A model generated the notes under the pieces. The model saw only the letters and a list, made by a program, of their open reading frames with translations, made no database searches and had not been told where the DNA came from. Shown one piece after another: positions 43,873-52,849 of a stretch of 64,000 nucleotides of DNA. The position numbers and the translations under genes were made by a program. Positions within the stretch are counted from its first letter, which is position 1, and each line of letters begins with the position of its first letter. The DNA is from Desertimonas flava. Its GTDB lineage: Bacteria; Actinomycetota; Acidimicrobiia; Acidimicrobiales; Ilumatobacteraceae. The stretch lies in NCBI RefSeq assembly GCF_003426815.1, contig NZ_QKYK01000002.1, forward strand, positions 248,001 to 312,000, read 5' to 3'.

Positions 43873-44656
43873 CACGGAACGCTCCGTGCCACCTGAGGAG
43901 GCGCTTCTCGATCGCCGTCAGCACGGCGGCGAGCGTGACGCCGATGGCGCCGATGACGACGATCGCCGCGTAGACGGCCTCGGTGTCGTTGGCTTCGCCG
44001 AAGCGCAGCATCTGGGCGCCCACGCCGTCGCCGGCGCCGAGCAGTTCGGCGCTGAGCACGACCACGAAGGCGATCGCCGCGGCGAGCTTGATGCCCGTGG
44101 CGATGGACGGTGATGCGCTCGGCAGGATCACCCGCCAGAACGTCTGCAGCTTCGTCCAACGCAACGAGCGGGCGACTTGGAGCGCGGTGGGGTCGACGCC
44201 GCGCACCCCGTACACCGTGTTGACGAGGATCAGCCAGACGATGGCGAAGGAGACGACGAAGAGCTTCGTCTGGAACCCCAGTCCGAAGATCGAGATCGCC
44301 GCCGGGATGAGCGCGGCGGGCGGCACCGACCGGGCGATGTCCACGATCATGCCCGCCGAGCGGTACCAGAAGTCGAACCGCCCGATGACGAGCCCGAGCG
44401 GGACGGCGACGACGATGGCGAGGAGCAGGGCCCACGCCCATGCCTGCATCGTCACGCCGAGCTCGGCGCGGAACCGGTCGTTGCCGAGGAGGCGACCGAC
44501 GCTGCGGGCCGTCGCGGCCGGGCCCGGGAGTGACGACCGGGCGACGAGATCGAACGTGACGGCCAGCTGCCAGACGCCGACGACCGCCGCCAGGCCGGCG
44601 CCGCCCCAGAGGAGCGGCGCCGAACTGGTCACGGCGGCAAGGCGCCTCGTCGTCAC
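43865..44656 (-). CDS. NitT/TauT-type ABC importer permease 1
   Basis: A 263-aa permease. It contains 'GVTMQAWAWALLLAIVVAVP', 'IARSVPPAALIPAAISIFGL' and the contact loop 'KLQTFWRVILPSASPSIATG'. It is a paralogue of the next permease, giving a heterodimeric channel. GTG 44656 overlaps the stop of the binding-protein gene (GTGA). Confidence 0.92.
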   Translation of the reverse strand: MTTRRLAAVTSSAPLLWGGAGLAAVVGVWQLAVTFDLVARSSLPGPAATARSVGRLLGNDRFRAELGVTMQAWAWALLLAIVVAVPLGLVIGRFDFWYRSAGMIVDIARSVPPAALIPAAISIFGLGFQTKLFVVSFAIVWLILVNTVYGVRGVDPTALQVARSLRWTKLQTFWRVILPSASPSIATGIKLAAAIAFVVVLSAELLGAGDGVGAQMLRFGEANDTEAVYAAIVVIGAIGVTLAAVLTAIEKRLLRWHGAFRDG

Positions 44657-45642
44657 GGCATCGCCAGCGGGGCGAGCAGCTCGTCGACGTCGACCGGTTC
44701 GGGCAGGAAGCCACCGGCGACCATCGTGTCGACCATGCCGGCGAGGACGTCGTGGTCGACGGTGGTGATCTGCGGCTCGTTGGCGATCGAGCGGAGCAGT
44801 TCGACCGTCGTGCCGCCGTGCTCGGCCATCAACTCGAACACGGCGTCCTCGTTGGCGGGGTCGGTGATCTGGGCCAGCGATTCGTCGAGGGCGGCGCGCC
44901 AGCGCACGAGCACCTCTTCGTGCGCCGCGAGGTAGTCGGCCGTGGTGATGTACACGGCGTAGGCGACGTCACCGGCGACGACGCCCATCGGGTCGAGGAG
45001 GAGCACCCCGTCGCCGCTGCTGACGATGGCCTGCGCGCGGGTCGCGTTGAGTCCCACGGCGTCGACGCGGCCGCTGAGGAAGGCCGTGTCGAGCTGGCCG
45101 TTCGGCAGGGCGATGAAGTCGACCTCGTTGGGGTCGCACCCGTCGTCGGCGATCCAGGCCGCCATGTAGATGTGGCCGATGCCGCCGACCTCGTCGATGG
45201 CGACCTTGCGACCCACGAGGTCGCACGGCGACTCGATGCCCGAGTCGGGCGCGACGACGACGCCGCGGCCGTTGGGCTGGGGCGGGTTGACGTTGCCGTA
45301 CGCCGCTCCGACGATGCGGATCGGGAAGCCCTGCTGGAACGCCTTGATGGCGTCGGTCCCACCGACGAAACCGATGTCGGCCGAGCCCGACATCACGGCG
45401 GCCACGCCCGCCGCGCCGCCTCCGGTCTGCACCGGTTCGAAGTCGATGCCGTGCTCCTCGAAGATGTCGTGCTCCTGGGCCCACACCCAGTTGATCTCGT
45501 TGGCGAAGCCGATGTAGGTCTGGCGAACCTCGTCGAGCTCGTCCGCGGACGCGGCGACGGGGATACTGGTGGAGGCGGCGACACCACCGAGGGCGACGGT
45601 GGCGGCTGCGCCGAGTGCGAGTCGGCGAAGGGAACGGTTCAC
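44653..45642 (-). CDS. NitT/TauT-type ABC importer binding protein
   Basis: A 329-aa receptor of the NMT1/THI5-like class. The signal peptide (1-33) ends ASA. The mature part has 'RQTYIGFANEINWVWAQEHD', 'MSGSADIGFVGGTDAIKAFQ' and 'DEVGGIGHIYMAAWIADDG'. Ligands in this class include sulfonates, nitrate, hydroxymethylpyrimidine, riboflavin and aromatic acids; the sequence does not decide. Start is GTG 45642. Confidence 0.9.
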   Translation of the reverse strand: MNRSLRRLALGAAATVALGGVAASTSIPVAASADELDEVRQTYIGFANEINWVWAQEHDIFEEHGIDFEPVQTGGGAAGVAAVMSGSADIGFVGGTDAIKAFQQGFPIRIVGAAYGNVNPPQPNGRGVVVAPDSGIESPCDLVGRKVAIDEVGGIGHIYMAAWIADDGCDPNEVDFIALPNGQLDTAFLSGRVDAVGLNATRAQAIVSSGDGVLLLDPMGVVAGDVAYAVYITTADYLAAHEEVLVRWRAALDESLAQITDPANEDAVFELMAEHGGTTVELLRSIANEPQITTVDHDVLAGMVDTMVAGGFLPEPVDVDELLAPLAMP

Positions 45643-45715
45643 GGGGTGGGTCTCCTCATGGTCGGGGTGATGGTCGGGGTGCGATTGGGGTGGGCAGGAA
45701 CAGGCGGGCGTGGCG

Positions 45716-46540
45716 TCACGCGCTGCGCGAGGCCATGAGGCGCGTCCGCAATGAGTCGGAGCTGCGCGCCGGCTCGTTGCGGCGGTGCATCACGAGCTCG
45801 AAGATCTCCGAGCGCAGGTGGGCGAACTCGGGCAGCTCCTTGGTCGCGATCTGGTCGCGAGGGCGGGGTAGGTCGACGGTGACCTCACTCACCACGCGGC
45901 CGGGGCGCTCACCGAGCACGACGACACGGTCGGCCAGGTACACCGCCTCGTCGATGTCGTGGGTGACGAACAGGATCGTGAAGCCGAGGTCGGTCCACAG
46001 TTCGAGGACGAGGTCTTCGAGGTCGGCGCGGGTCTGGGCGTCGACGGCGGCGAACGGTTCGTCCATCAGCATGACGGCGGGACCGACGGCGAGCGCTCGG
46101 GCGATCGCCACGCGCTGCTGCATGCCGCCCGACAGCTGCCACGGGTACAGCTTCCCGGTGGCCCCGAGCCCGACCGCCTCGAGCGTGTCCGACACCAGGC
46201 TCTTGACCTCGGCGCGCGAGTGTCCACGGCCCTTGAGGGCGAGAGCGACATTGCGCTCGACGCTCAGCCAGGGAAAGAGCGACCGGCTGTAGTCCTGGAA
46301 CACGAGCGAGAGGTCGGCCGGTGGTTCGGTGACGGCGGCATCGCCGAGGCGCACCAGGCCGGTCGTCGGGGCCAGCAGACCAGACAGGATGCCGAGCAGC
46401 GTCGACTTGCCGCATCCGGAGGGGCCGACGATCGAGACGAACGTCCCGGACGGCACGGAGAACGAGATCTCCGCCAGGGCCGGCCGGACCTCGCCGGACA
46501 CGACGTATTCTTTGGCGACTCGATCGACGACGAACTGCAC
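45716..46540 (-). CDS. NitT/TauT-type ABC importer ATPase
   Basis: A 274-aa ATPase. Walker A is GPSGCGKST, the Q-loop is in 'LSLVFQDYSRSLFPWLSVER', the signature is LSGGMQQRVA, Walker B is VMLMDEP and the switch His is in FVTHDIDEAV. It heads the importer operon. GTG 46540 has GAGG upstream. The gene is 205 bp downstream of the PucR-like gene on the same strand, and I see no clear promoter in that gap. Confidence 0.94.
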   Translation of the reverse strand: MQFVVDRVAKEYVVSGEVRPALAEISFSVPSGTFVSIVGPSGCGKSTLLGILSGLLAPTTGLVRLGDAAVTEPPADLSLVFQDYSRSLFPWLSVERNVALALKGRGHSRAEVKSLVSDTLEAVGLGATGKLYPWQLSGGMQQRVAIARALAVGPAVMLMDEPFAAVDAQTRADLEDLVLELWTDLGFTILFVTHDIDEAVYLADRVVVLGERPGRVVSEVTVDLPRPRDQIATKELPEFAHLRSEIFELVMHRRNEPARSSDSLRTRLMASRSA

Positions 46541-46745
46541 GGATTCCGCCTCCTCTCAGGCTCGTGGCTGTGGGATTCGGCGAAGGTACCGACGGGGTCG
46601 TCGGCGATCGAGGTGCTCCCGGACGTTTCGCGACGCATCCCGCAGTGGCTCCGGACCACCGGTCCTGGCGCTCCGACGGGGCTGCGGTGTTCAGCGCGCC
46701 CGGTCGCGGGCCCGGCGGCTGTGCACCGCGATCAGCGCGGGGCAG

Positions 46746-47972
46746 TCAGCCGTGACCGAGGCGATCGCGCGCCCGCAGCACGCGGTCGGCCTCGAGTGCG
46801 CACCACAAATCGGTCCACACGTCGGGCTCGGCGAAGTCGACCCCGAGGAGCGAGGCCGCTCGGTGCAGGCGCTGCGTGAGCGAGTTGCGGTGCAGGTGCA
46901 TGCGGGCCGCAGCCGCGGCCCGGTTGCCGCGCTCGGCCAGCCAGACGCGGACCGTCTCGAGCAGGTCGGCACGCTCGCTGAGCGGCGCCAGCGTGCGATC
47001 GACGAACGCGCGGAGCTGCCAGGTCGGCAGGTCGAGCAGCACGCCGGCCATGCCGAGGTCGTGGCGCGAGACGCGGCGGGCACGCGGGTCGTGCGATGCC
47101 AACTCGTGGACGAGCTCGGCATGCTTGAACGATCGCGGCGCCGAGCTCGGCTCGTGCACGGTCGGGCCCAGCGCGGCGAGCACCGCGACGTCGCCGAGCG
47201 CCCGCTCGAGGTCGCCGGCCACGTCCGCGAGGTCGGCGACGGGGTCACCCATGACGACGGTGAGCAGCCGATCGTCGATGATGGCGGCCGGTCGGCCCAG
47301 CCACCGGGCGACGGCCGACCACCGATGGCCTCGGGCGAGGTCGGCGGACAGCACTGCCGCAGCGAACGGCTGGGCCAGATCGACACCGAGCCGCCGCGCG
47401 ACCGCCTCGGTCGACGCACTGAGCGTGGTGCCGTTGCGCTGTAGTTCGTGGATGAGCCAAGAGCCGAGATCGTCGATCGCCGATTCGGCGGCGGCGATGC
47501 ACGAACGCTGAACGGCCACCGGGACGGCACAGGCGGCCAACAGGCGGTCGACCTGGGCGACCGGGTCACCGTCGCGATCACCACCGGCGGTGGCTCCGAC
47601 GCCGCTCACCGCAGGCAGGAGCGCGAGGGCCAAGAAGCCGTGGTGCATCCCCCACTGGGTGAGGGCGAGGACACGCCCCGGTTCGCCATCGATCACGTGG
47701 TGGAACGCCCGTCCTGATCCGATCGCCGAGACCGAGTCGGCGGCGGCGGCGAGCATCGGGGCGCCGCCGGCGACCGAGACCGCCGTGCCCGATGGAGCGG
47801 CGCGGGCCTGCAGCTCACCGCTGGGCGCGAGATACCACGCCCGTCGCCGGGCCGCGACCGCGATCTCCGTGAGCACCGTGTCGATGTCGGCGTTGGCGAG
47901 CGCGGCGGCCATCGCGCCCGCCGGTGGCGGCAGGCCGTGCACGTCGTCCGTGGCGTGGGCGGCCAGGCTCAC
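46746..47972 (-). CDS. PucR-like helix-turn-helix regulator 1
   Basis: A 408-aa regulator with a PucR-type C-terminal HTH: 'RAAAAARMHLHRNSLTQRLH' near residues 355-375, preceded by a GGDEF-like/middle domain and a GAF-like N-terminal half. PucR-type proteins activate purine and other catabolic genes. GTG 47972 overlaps the stop of regulator 2 (GTGA), so the two are translated together. It has paralogues at 47969-49141 and 51596-52765. Confidence 0.85.
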   Translation of the reverse strand: MSLAAHATDDVHGLPPPAGAMAAALANADIDTVLTEIAVAARRRAWYLAPSGELQARAAPSGTAVSVAGGAPMLAAAADSVSAIGSGRAFHHVIDGEPGRVLALTQWGMHHGFLALALLPAVSGVGATAGGDRDGDPVAQVDRLLAACAVPVAVQRSCIAAAESAIDDLGSWLIHELQRNGTTLSASTEAVARRLGVDLAQPFAAAVLSADLARGHRWSAVARWLGRPAAIIDDRLLTVVMGDPVADLADVAGDLERALGDVAVLAALGPTVHEPSSAPRSFKHAELVHELASHDPRARRVSRHDLGMAGVLLDLPTWQLRAFVDRTLAPLSERADLLETVRVWLAERGNRAAAAARMHLHRNSLTQRLHRAASLLGVDFAEPDVWTDLWCALEADRVLRARDRLGHG

Positions 47973-49141
47973 GGTTCGCGCCGATCGAGTGCGAGGGTGC
48001 GCAGGGCGCCGATCACATCGGGGGAGATACCCGGGTCGAGGGCCCCCGCCGGCAGCAGTTCGGCCGCTCGGGCCATGCGATGGCCGACCGTGTTGCGGTG
48101 GAGCCCGAGCAGCGCGGCGGCGTCGTCGCGCCGGCAGCGGGAGCGCACCCATGCATGGAGCGTGTCGACGAGATCGGTGCGGTCGGCGACGGCGCCGAGC
48201 TGCGACCGGACGAACGCCGCTCGGTCCGCTGCCGGCACCGACAGGAGCAACGCTGAGGCGCCGAGCCGGTCGTAGACGATCTGGGTCTCCCCGCGCTCCT
48301 CGGCGACCACGAGCAGCAGGTCGGCGAGGGCGAAGCTCGCCGCCGCCGCGGCGGCCCCGGTGACGGTGGGTCCGGCCGACGCCCGCACCGTCCCCGATCC
48401 CGTGATGGCCTCCAGGCGCTGCCGCACGCGCGTGAGCTGCGCATCGACCGCGCCGGTGAACAGGGTCCAGGCGTGCCGGCCGACGACGAGGACGGGGTTC
48501 TCGATCCAGCTCGCCGCGGTGGTCCAGGCCGGCGTAGCGGTCGAGCACGACATGGCGACGGCGGCGTACGGTTCGGAGAGGTCGAGCGCCCAGTACGCCG
48601 CCGTCCGGGCCAGCCCGGCCTCGTCGAGGCGCTCGCCCGAGCGGAGCGAGGCGATGAACCCGGTCCCCCGACCGGCGCGGACCGCCGCGGTGGCATCGCG
48701 ATGGGCCGCCGCCACGGCGAGCGGCAGGCGGGCCGCAGCCATCAGCTGATGGGCCGACGGCGGTGCCGGCTGTTCGAGCAGCAACAGGCCGATCCGGCGG
48801 TCGGCGTTGACGATCGGAAGGGCGACGGCGGCGAACCCGTCGCGGCAGGTGACGTTGGCGGGCCGGCGGGCGGCGAAGATGCTGGCGACAGTGGCCCGGT
48901 CGAGTCCGAGGTCGTCGTGGTCGGCCGCGGCGATCCCGGCGCGCGGTGAACGGGTGGAGAACGTCGTCGTTCCGGCGCTGTCGGACGCCACGAACGTCCC
49001 GCCGTGCGACCCGATGAGCCGGGTCGGGCGGTCGGCCGCCCGGCTCAGCACGGCGAGCACGTGAGGCCAGCCGCGCCCTGCGATGACGTCGGCGAGCAGC
49101 CTGGCCTCGAACGCGGCGAGCTCGTCGTCCGGTACCGTCAT
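47969..49141 (-). CDS. PucR-like helix-turn-helix regulator 2
   Basis: A 390-aa paralogue with the HTH 'RRDDAAALLGLHRNTVGHRM' near the C-terminus and the linker 'LVDTLHAWVRSRCRRDDAA' before it. The N-terminal 200 residues look like a GAF/PucR sensor. I use ATG 49141, because starts at 49150 or 49204 run toward or into the palindrome at 49186-49202. It is divergent from the P450 gene and probably regulates it, which is inference from position. Confidence 0.85.
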   Translation of the reverse strand: MTVPDDELAAFEARLLADVIAGRGWPHVLAVLSRAADRPTRLIGSHGGTFVASDSAGTTTFSTRSPRAGIAAADHDDLGLDRATVASIFAARRPANVTCRDGFAAVALPIVNADRRIGLLLLEQPAPPSAHQLMAAARLPLAVAAAHRDATAAVRAGRGTGFIASLRSGERLDEAGLARTAAYWALDLSEPYAAVAMSCSTATPAWTTAASWIENPVLVVGRHAWTLFTGAVDAQLTRVRQRLEAITGSGTVRASAGPTVTGAAAAAASFALADLLLVVAEERGETQIVYDRLGASALLLSVPAADRAAFVRSQLGAVADRTDLVDTLHAWVRSRCRRDDAAALLGLHRNTVGHRMARAAELLPAGALDPGISPDVIGALRTLALDRREP

Positions 49142-49185
49142 CGGCCCCATGGCCGTGTGGGCGGCGCTGGCGCGCGTCTCGCGTC

Positions 49186-49202
49186 GCGTGATCCCATCAC
49201 GC
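49186..49202. promoter_or_regulatory. Palindrome in the PucR-like / P450 divergent promoter
   Basis: GCGTGAT-CCC-ATCACGC is a perfect 7-bp inverted repeat with a 3-bp centre, midway between divergent genes. It differs from the 15-bp regulon motif, so it may be the site of a PucR-like protein. Confidence 0.5.
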
Positions 49203-49276
49203 ATACTGTAGACTCGATCGACACCCGGTGGCGCGGCCGGGAAACACCGCGCGACGCTCTTCCGGCAGGAGTACCG

Positions 49277-51499
49277 ATGCCGAACATCACGTCGAACCTC
49301 GACCGTCCCGATTTCGATCACCACTCGGCGGAGGCCAACGCCGATCCGGTGGCGTACTACGAGCGCTTCCGGTCGGAGTGCCCGGTCGGTCGTACTGCGG
49401 CCCACGGCGGCTTCGCCTATACGACGCGGTACGACGACGTCGTGCGCATCGCCCGCGACGACGCCACGTTCTCGTGCACCCGCGCCTTGGCCGGCGACCC
49501 CGACGCCGTGGCGATCGTCATCCCGGGCGGCCTCGGCCTCGAGCAGTACCCGCTCGAGCTCGACCCACCCCGTTCGCGGGAGTATCGGGAGCTGATCGAT
49601 CCCCTCCTCACGCAGTCGGCGATCGACAAGCTGCGGCCGATGATCGCCAAGCACGCCGCCCGCGTCGTGGACGCCTTCGCCGACAAGGGCCGCTGCGACT
49701 TCGTCGACGACCTCACCAACCCGTTGCCGACGGCGGTGACGCTCGACTGGCTGGGGTTCCCGGAGGAGGACTGGGCCCGCCTCGCCAAGCCCGTGCACGA
49801 CATCTTCGCCTGCCCGCCCGACAGCCCTCGGGCCATCGAGGGGGCCGCCGGACTCGCCTACATGGACCAGCGGATCCGCGAGCTCGTCGCCGCGCGACGT
49901 GAGGAGCCGCTCGACGACGCCGTGTCGTACCTTGCCAACGCCCGGCGCGCCGGCGGCGAGCTGTGGGGTGTCGACGAGCTCGTGTCGGTGATCGGCCTGC
50001 TCATCGCCGGCGGCGTCGACACCACGACGTCGCTCACCGGCTCGACACTGGTCCACCTCGCTCGCCATCCCGAGCAGCGGCGCGAGCTCGCCGAGCGGCC
50101 CGAGCTGATCGCGTTGGCCACCGACGAGTTCCTCCGGGCGTTCGCCCCGTCGCAGTCGATGGCCCGCACGGCGACCACCGATGTGACGGTCGGCGGTCTC
50201 GAACTGGCCGCGGGCGAGCGGGTGCTCATCCCCTGGGTGGCGGCCAACCACGATCCCGAGGTGTTCGAGAACCCCACCGAGGTCCGGCTCGACCGAGACG
50301 CCTCACGTCACGTCAGCTTCGGCATCGGCAGCCACCGCTGCGCCGGCGCCCACCTGGCGAGGGCGATGTTCCGCGAGATGATGACCCAGGTGCTCACGCG
50401 CCTGCCCGACTACGAGATCGACGAGGACGGTCTCGTGGCCTACCCGACGAGCGGCAACCAAGCCGGCTGGGACTCCATCCCGGCCACGTTCACGCCCGAG
50501 ATCGAGCGCGTGCAAACCACCGCGGTGATCCGTCGGCAGCACGTCGCCATCGACCGCTCGCTGATGATCACCGAGGCCCGTGTCGAGGCGGACAACGTCG
50601 TGTCGATACGCCTCGCCGACCCCGCGGGCGGCGACCTGCCGGTGGGCGATCCCGGCGCCCACCTCGAGTTCCGCCTCCCGTCGGGCCGTCTCCGGCAGTA
50701 CTCGCTGCTCGGCGGCGACGGCACCACCGGCTACCGCGTCGCCGTGCTGCGTGAGGAGAGCGGCCGGGGCGGTTCGGTCGAGGTCCACGACCTCGCACGC
50801 GCCGGCGGGTCACTCCACGTGGCCACCCTGCGCAACAACTTCCCCCTCGTCGAACGTGGGTCCTACCTCTTCCTCGCCGGCGGCATCGGCGTCACCCCGC
50901 TGCTGGCGATGACCCGTCACCTCGCCGCCACCCGCCGCGACGCGGTGGTCACCATGGTCTACGGCGGCCGCAGCCGTTCGTCGATGGCGTTCGTCCCGGC
51001 CCTCGAGGAGGTGCTCGGCGACCGCCTCACGGTGGTCACCGAGGAGGAGCACGGCTATCCCGACTTCAACGCCATCATCGGCGCCCAGCTGCTCGGGACG
51101 GCCATCTACTGCTGCGGCCCGCCGGCGATGATCGCCGCCGTCGAGCGAGCCTGCGAGGCCCTCGGCCGGCTCGACGATCTGCACGTCGAACGCTTCATGG
51201 CGGGAGACATCGACGAGTCGATCGGCTTCGGCGAGCCGTTCGACGTCACCCTCGCCCGCAGTGGCGTCACGGTGCACGTCGAGGGCCAGCAACGCCTCAT
51301 CGACGCGGTGCGGGGCACGGTGCCGGGCCTCAGCTACGACTGCGAACGGGGTCACTGCGGCGCCTGCGAGACCACGATCCTGGCCGGAACCCCCGACCAT
51401 CGTGACTCCGTCCTGAGCGCCGAGGAGCGGGCCGCCGGCCGGACGATGATGATCTGCGTCGGTCGGGCCAAGACGCCGTCGATCACCCTCGACCTGTGA
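49277..51499 (+). CDS. Self-sufficient cytochrome P450 - reductase fusion (CYP116B-like)
   Basis: A 740-aa fusion. The P450 domain (about 1-395) has the I-helix A244-G-G-V-D-T-T, ExxR at Glu284-Arg287, and heme Cys355 in FGIGSHRCAGAHL. The C-terminal part (about 410-740) is a phthalate-dioxygenase-reductase type unit: flavin motif RQYSLLGG, NAD motif GGIGVTPLLAM, and [2Fe-2S] cysteines in CERGHCGAC plus a later ICVG. Such class VII enzymes oxidise small organics with NAD(P)H and need no partner. AGGAG precedes ATG 49277. Confidence 0.95.
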   Translation: MPNITSNLDRPDFDHHSAEANADPVAYYERFRSECPVGRTAAHGGFAYTTRYDDVVRIARDDATFSCTRALAGDPDAVAIVIPGGLGLEQYPLELDPPRSREYRELIDPLLTQSAIDKLRPMIAKHAARVVDAFADKGRCDFVDDLTNPLPTAVTLDWLGFPEEDWARLAKPVHDIFACPPDSPRAIEGAAGLAYMDQRIRELVAARREEPLDDAVSYLANARRAGGELWGVDELVSVIGLLIAGGVDTTTSLTGSTLVHLARHPEQRRELAERPELIALATDEFLRAFAPSQSMARTATTDVTVGGLELAAGERVLIPWVAANHDPEVFENPTEVRLDRDASRHVSFGIGSHRCAGAHLARAMFREMMTQVLTRLPDYEIDEDGLVAYPTSGNQAGWDSIPATFTPEIERVQTTAVIRRQHVAIDRSLMITEARVEADNVVSIRLADPAGGDLPVGDPGAHLEFRLPSGRLRQYSLLGGDGTTGYRVAVLREESGRGGSVEVHDLARAGGSLHVATLRNNFPLVERGSYLFLAGGIGVTPLLAMTRHLAATRRDAVVTMVYGGRSRSSMAFVPALEEVLGDRLTVVTEEEHGYPDFNAIIGAQLLGTAIYCCGPPAMIAAVERACEALGRLDDLHVERFMAGDIDESIGFGEPFDVTLARSGVTVHVEGQQRLIDAVRGTVPGLSYDCERGHCGACETTILAGTPDHRDSVLSAEERAAGRTMMICVGRAKTPSITLDL

Positions 51500-51540
51500 C
51501 CGACCGACCGGGCGTGACGTGATCGCCCGTGCTCGCCGAG

Positions 51541-51573
51541 CGTTACGGTTGGTGCCTGGCACCAACCGTAACG
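51541..51573. terminator. Perfect 16-bp hairpin with GTGCCTGGCAC core
   Basis: Arms CGTTACGGTTGGTGCC (51541-51556) and its exact complement (51558-51573) enclose a single T, 41 bases after the P450 stop. The central GTGCCTGGCAC is the same as in the hairpin at 5386-5422, although the outer arms differ. Confidence 0.7.
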
Positions 51574-51595
51574 GCCTCCCGGTCGGGCGGTGCTG

Positions 51596-52765
51596 ATGTC
51601 CGCCGACCGGTTGCGCGACGAGCTCCAGGAGTTGGCCTTCGCCGGCTCGTCGTGGCCCGACCTGCTGCGCCACATCCATCACGCCACGGGGCGTCCGGTC
51701 CGCCTCGTCGCCGTCGACGGTGCCCTGCTCGCCCAGCACGGCGTCGCCGGGGAGGCCTCGGGCGATCACGAGGGCCGCTCGTTCGACCGCATCCGCCCGC
51801 GCGTGCTCGACGCCGCGGCGATCGCGGCCGTGGACGTCGCCGCCGGGGCGATCGACGTGCCCGCCTCGGACGGCGCGATGCGTGGACTCGCGGTGAGGGC
51901 GGGGGAGCGGCGCGTCGGCGTCCTCCTGGTCGGCGACGCCGAGGGTCAGGGCGGCGTGGGCGCCGACGACGTGCTCGCCGCCGCCGTCACGGCGCTCGCC
52001 ATCGTCGCCGTCCGCCGCGACGCCGAGGCTGGAGCGGTCGCCGAGAGCGCCGCCTGGTTCGTCGACGAACTGCGTTTCGGCTGGCGCCGCACCGACGACG
52101 ACCTGCTCACGATGGGCCGGCGCTTCGGGGTGAATCTCGCCCAGCCCCACGCCGCGGTCGTCGCCACCTATGAGGGCGCCGACGAACGCATGTGGCGGAC
52201 CGCCGTCTCGTGGTTGGACACGCCCGTGCGCGTCGACGGCGGCCGGGCCTGGACGATCGCCGGCGGCGACGTCGGGCACCGCGTGGCGGTGATGCAGGCA
52301 CGCCTCCAGGAGTTCGTGAGCAGCGGCGAGGTGCGGGTGGCCGCCGGCCCCGTCGGGGTGGGAGCGGAGTCGCTGCGATCGGGGTTCCGGCTCGCCGGGA
52401 TCGTCCTCGGTCTGGGCATCCGGCGTCGCGGACCGGCTGCCAGCACGTACGCCGACGCCGGCACCGCCGGCCTGCTTTCCCAGGTGCCGCCGGAGGCCCT
52501 GCGGGTGTTCGTGGCACAGCATCTCGGGGCCCTCGAGGGTCGCCGTGATCTGCTCGACACGCTCGATGCGTGGTACGCCACCGGTGGCAGCCGCAGCCGT
52601 GTCGCCGAGTCGGTGCACCTCCACCGCAACTCCGTCGGACACCGAATGCACAGGATCCGCGACCTCCTCGGCGTCGACCCGAACGACCCGGTGGTGGCCG
52701 AACGGCTGCGCACGGCCCTCGCCGCGGCCGACGTCCTCGCCGTCCTCGACGACGCGGAGTCCTGA
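51596..52765 (+). CDS. PucR-like helix-turn-helix regulator 3
   Basis: A 389-aa paralogue of the two regulators at 46.7-49.1 kb. The C-terminal HTH reads 'RSRVAESVHLHRNSVGHRMH', and the start 'MSADRLRDELQELAFAGSSW' resembles regulator 2 ('WPHVLAVLSRAADRPTRLIG' against 'WPDLLRHIHHATGRPVRLVA' nearby). It stands alone between the P450 and the HD-domain unit and may control either. ATG 51596 is used; GTG 51590 would add two residues. Confidence 0.85.
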   Translation: MSADRLRDELQELAFAGSSWPDLLRHIHHATGRPVRLVAVDGALLAQHGVAGEASGDHEGRSFDRIRPRVLDAAAIAAVDVAAGAIDVPASDGAMRGLAVRAGERRVGVLLVGDAEGQGGVGADDVLAAAVTALAIVAVRRDAEAGAVAESAAWFVDELRFGWRRTDDDLLTMGRRFGVNLAQPHAAVVATYEGADERMWRTAVSWLDTPVRVDGGRAWTIAGGDVGHRVAVMQARLQEFVSSGEVRVAAGPVGVGAESLRSGFRLAGIVLGLGIRRRGPAASTYADAGTAGLLSQVPPEALRVFVAQHLGALEGRRDLLDTLDAWYATGGSRSRVAESVHLHRNSVGHRMHRIRDLLGVDPNDPVVAERLRTALAAADVLAVLDDAES

Positions 52766-52849
52766 CTGTGCTGCCGGCACAGTCGGCGTGATCACCGACG
52801 CGCGGCGGGCACGATGCGCCGAGCGCCCCTCACGTCGTAGCTTCGTCGC

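Noticed and set aside
49197-49213. TCACGCATACTGTAG as a ninth copy of the regulon motif before the P450
   Set aside because: Left half fits, right half matches poorly; the perfect palindrome beside it is a better operator.
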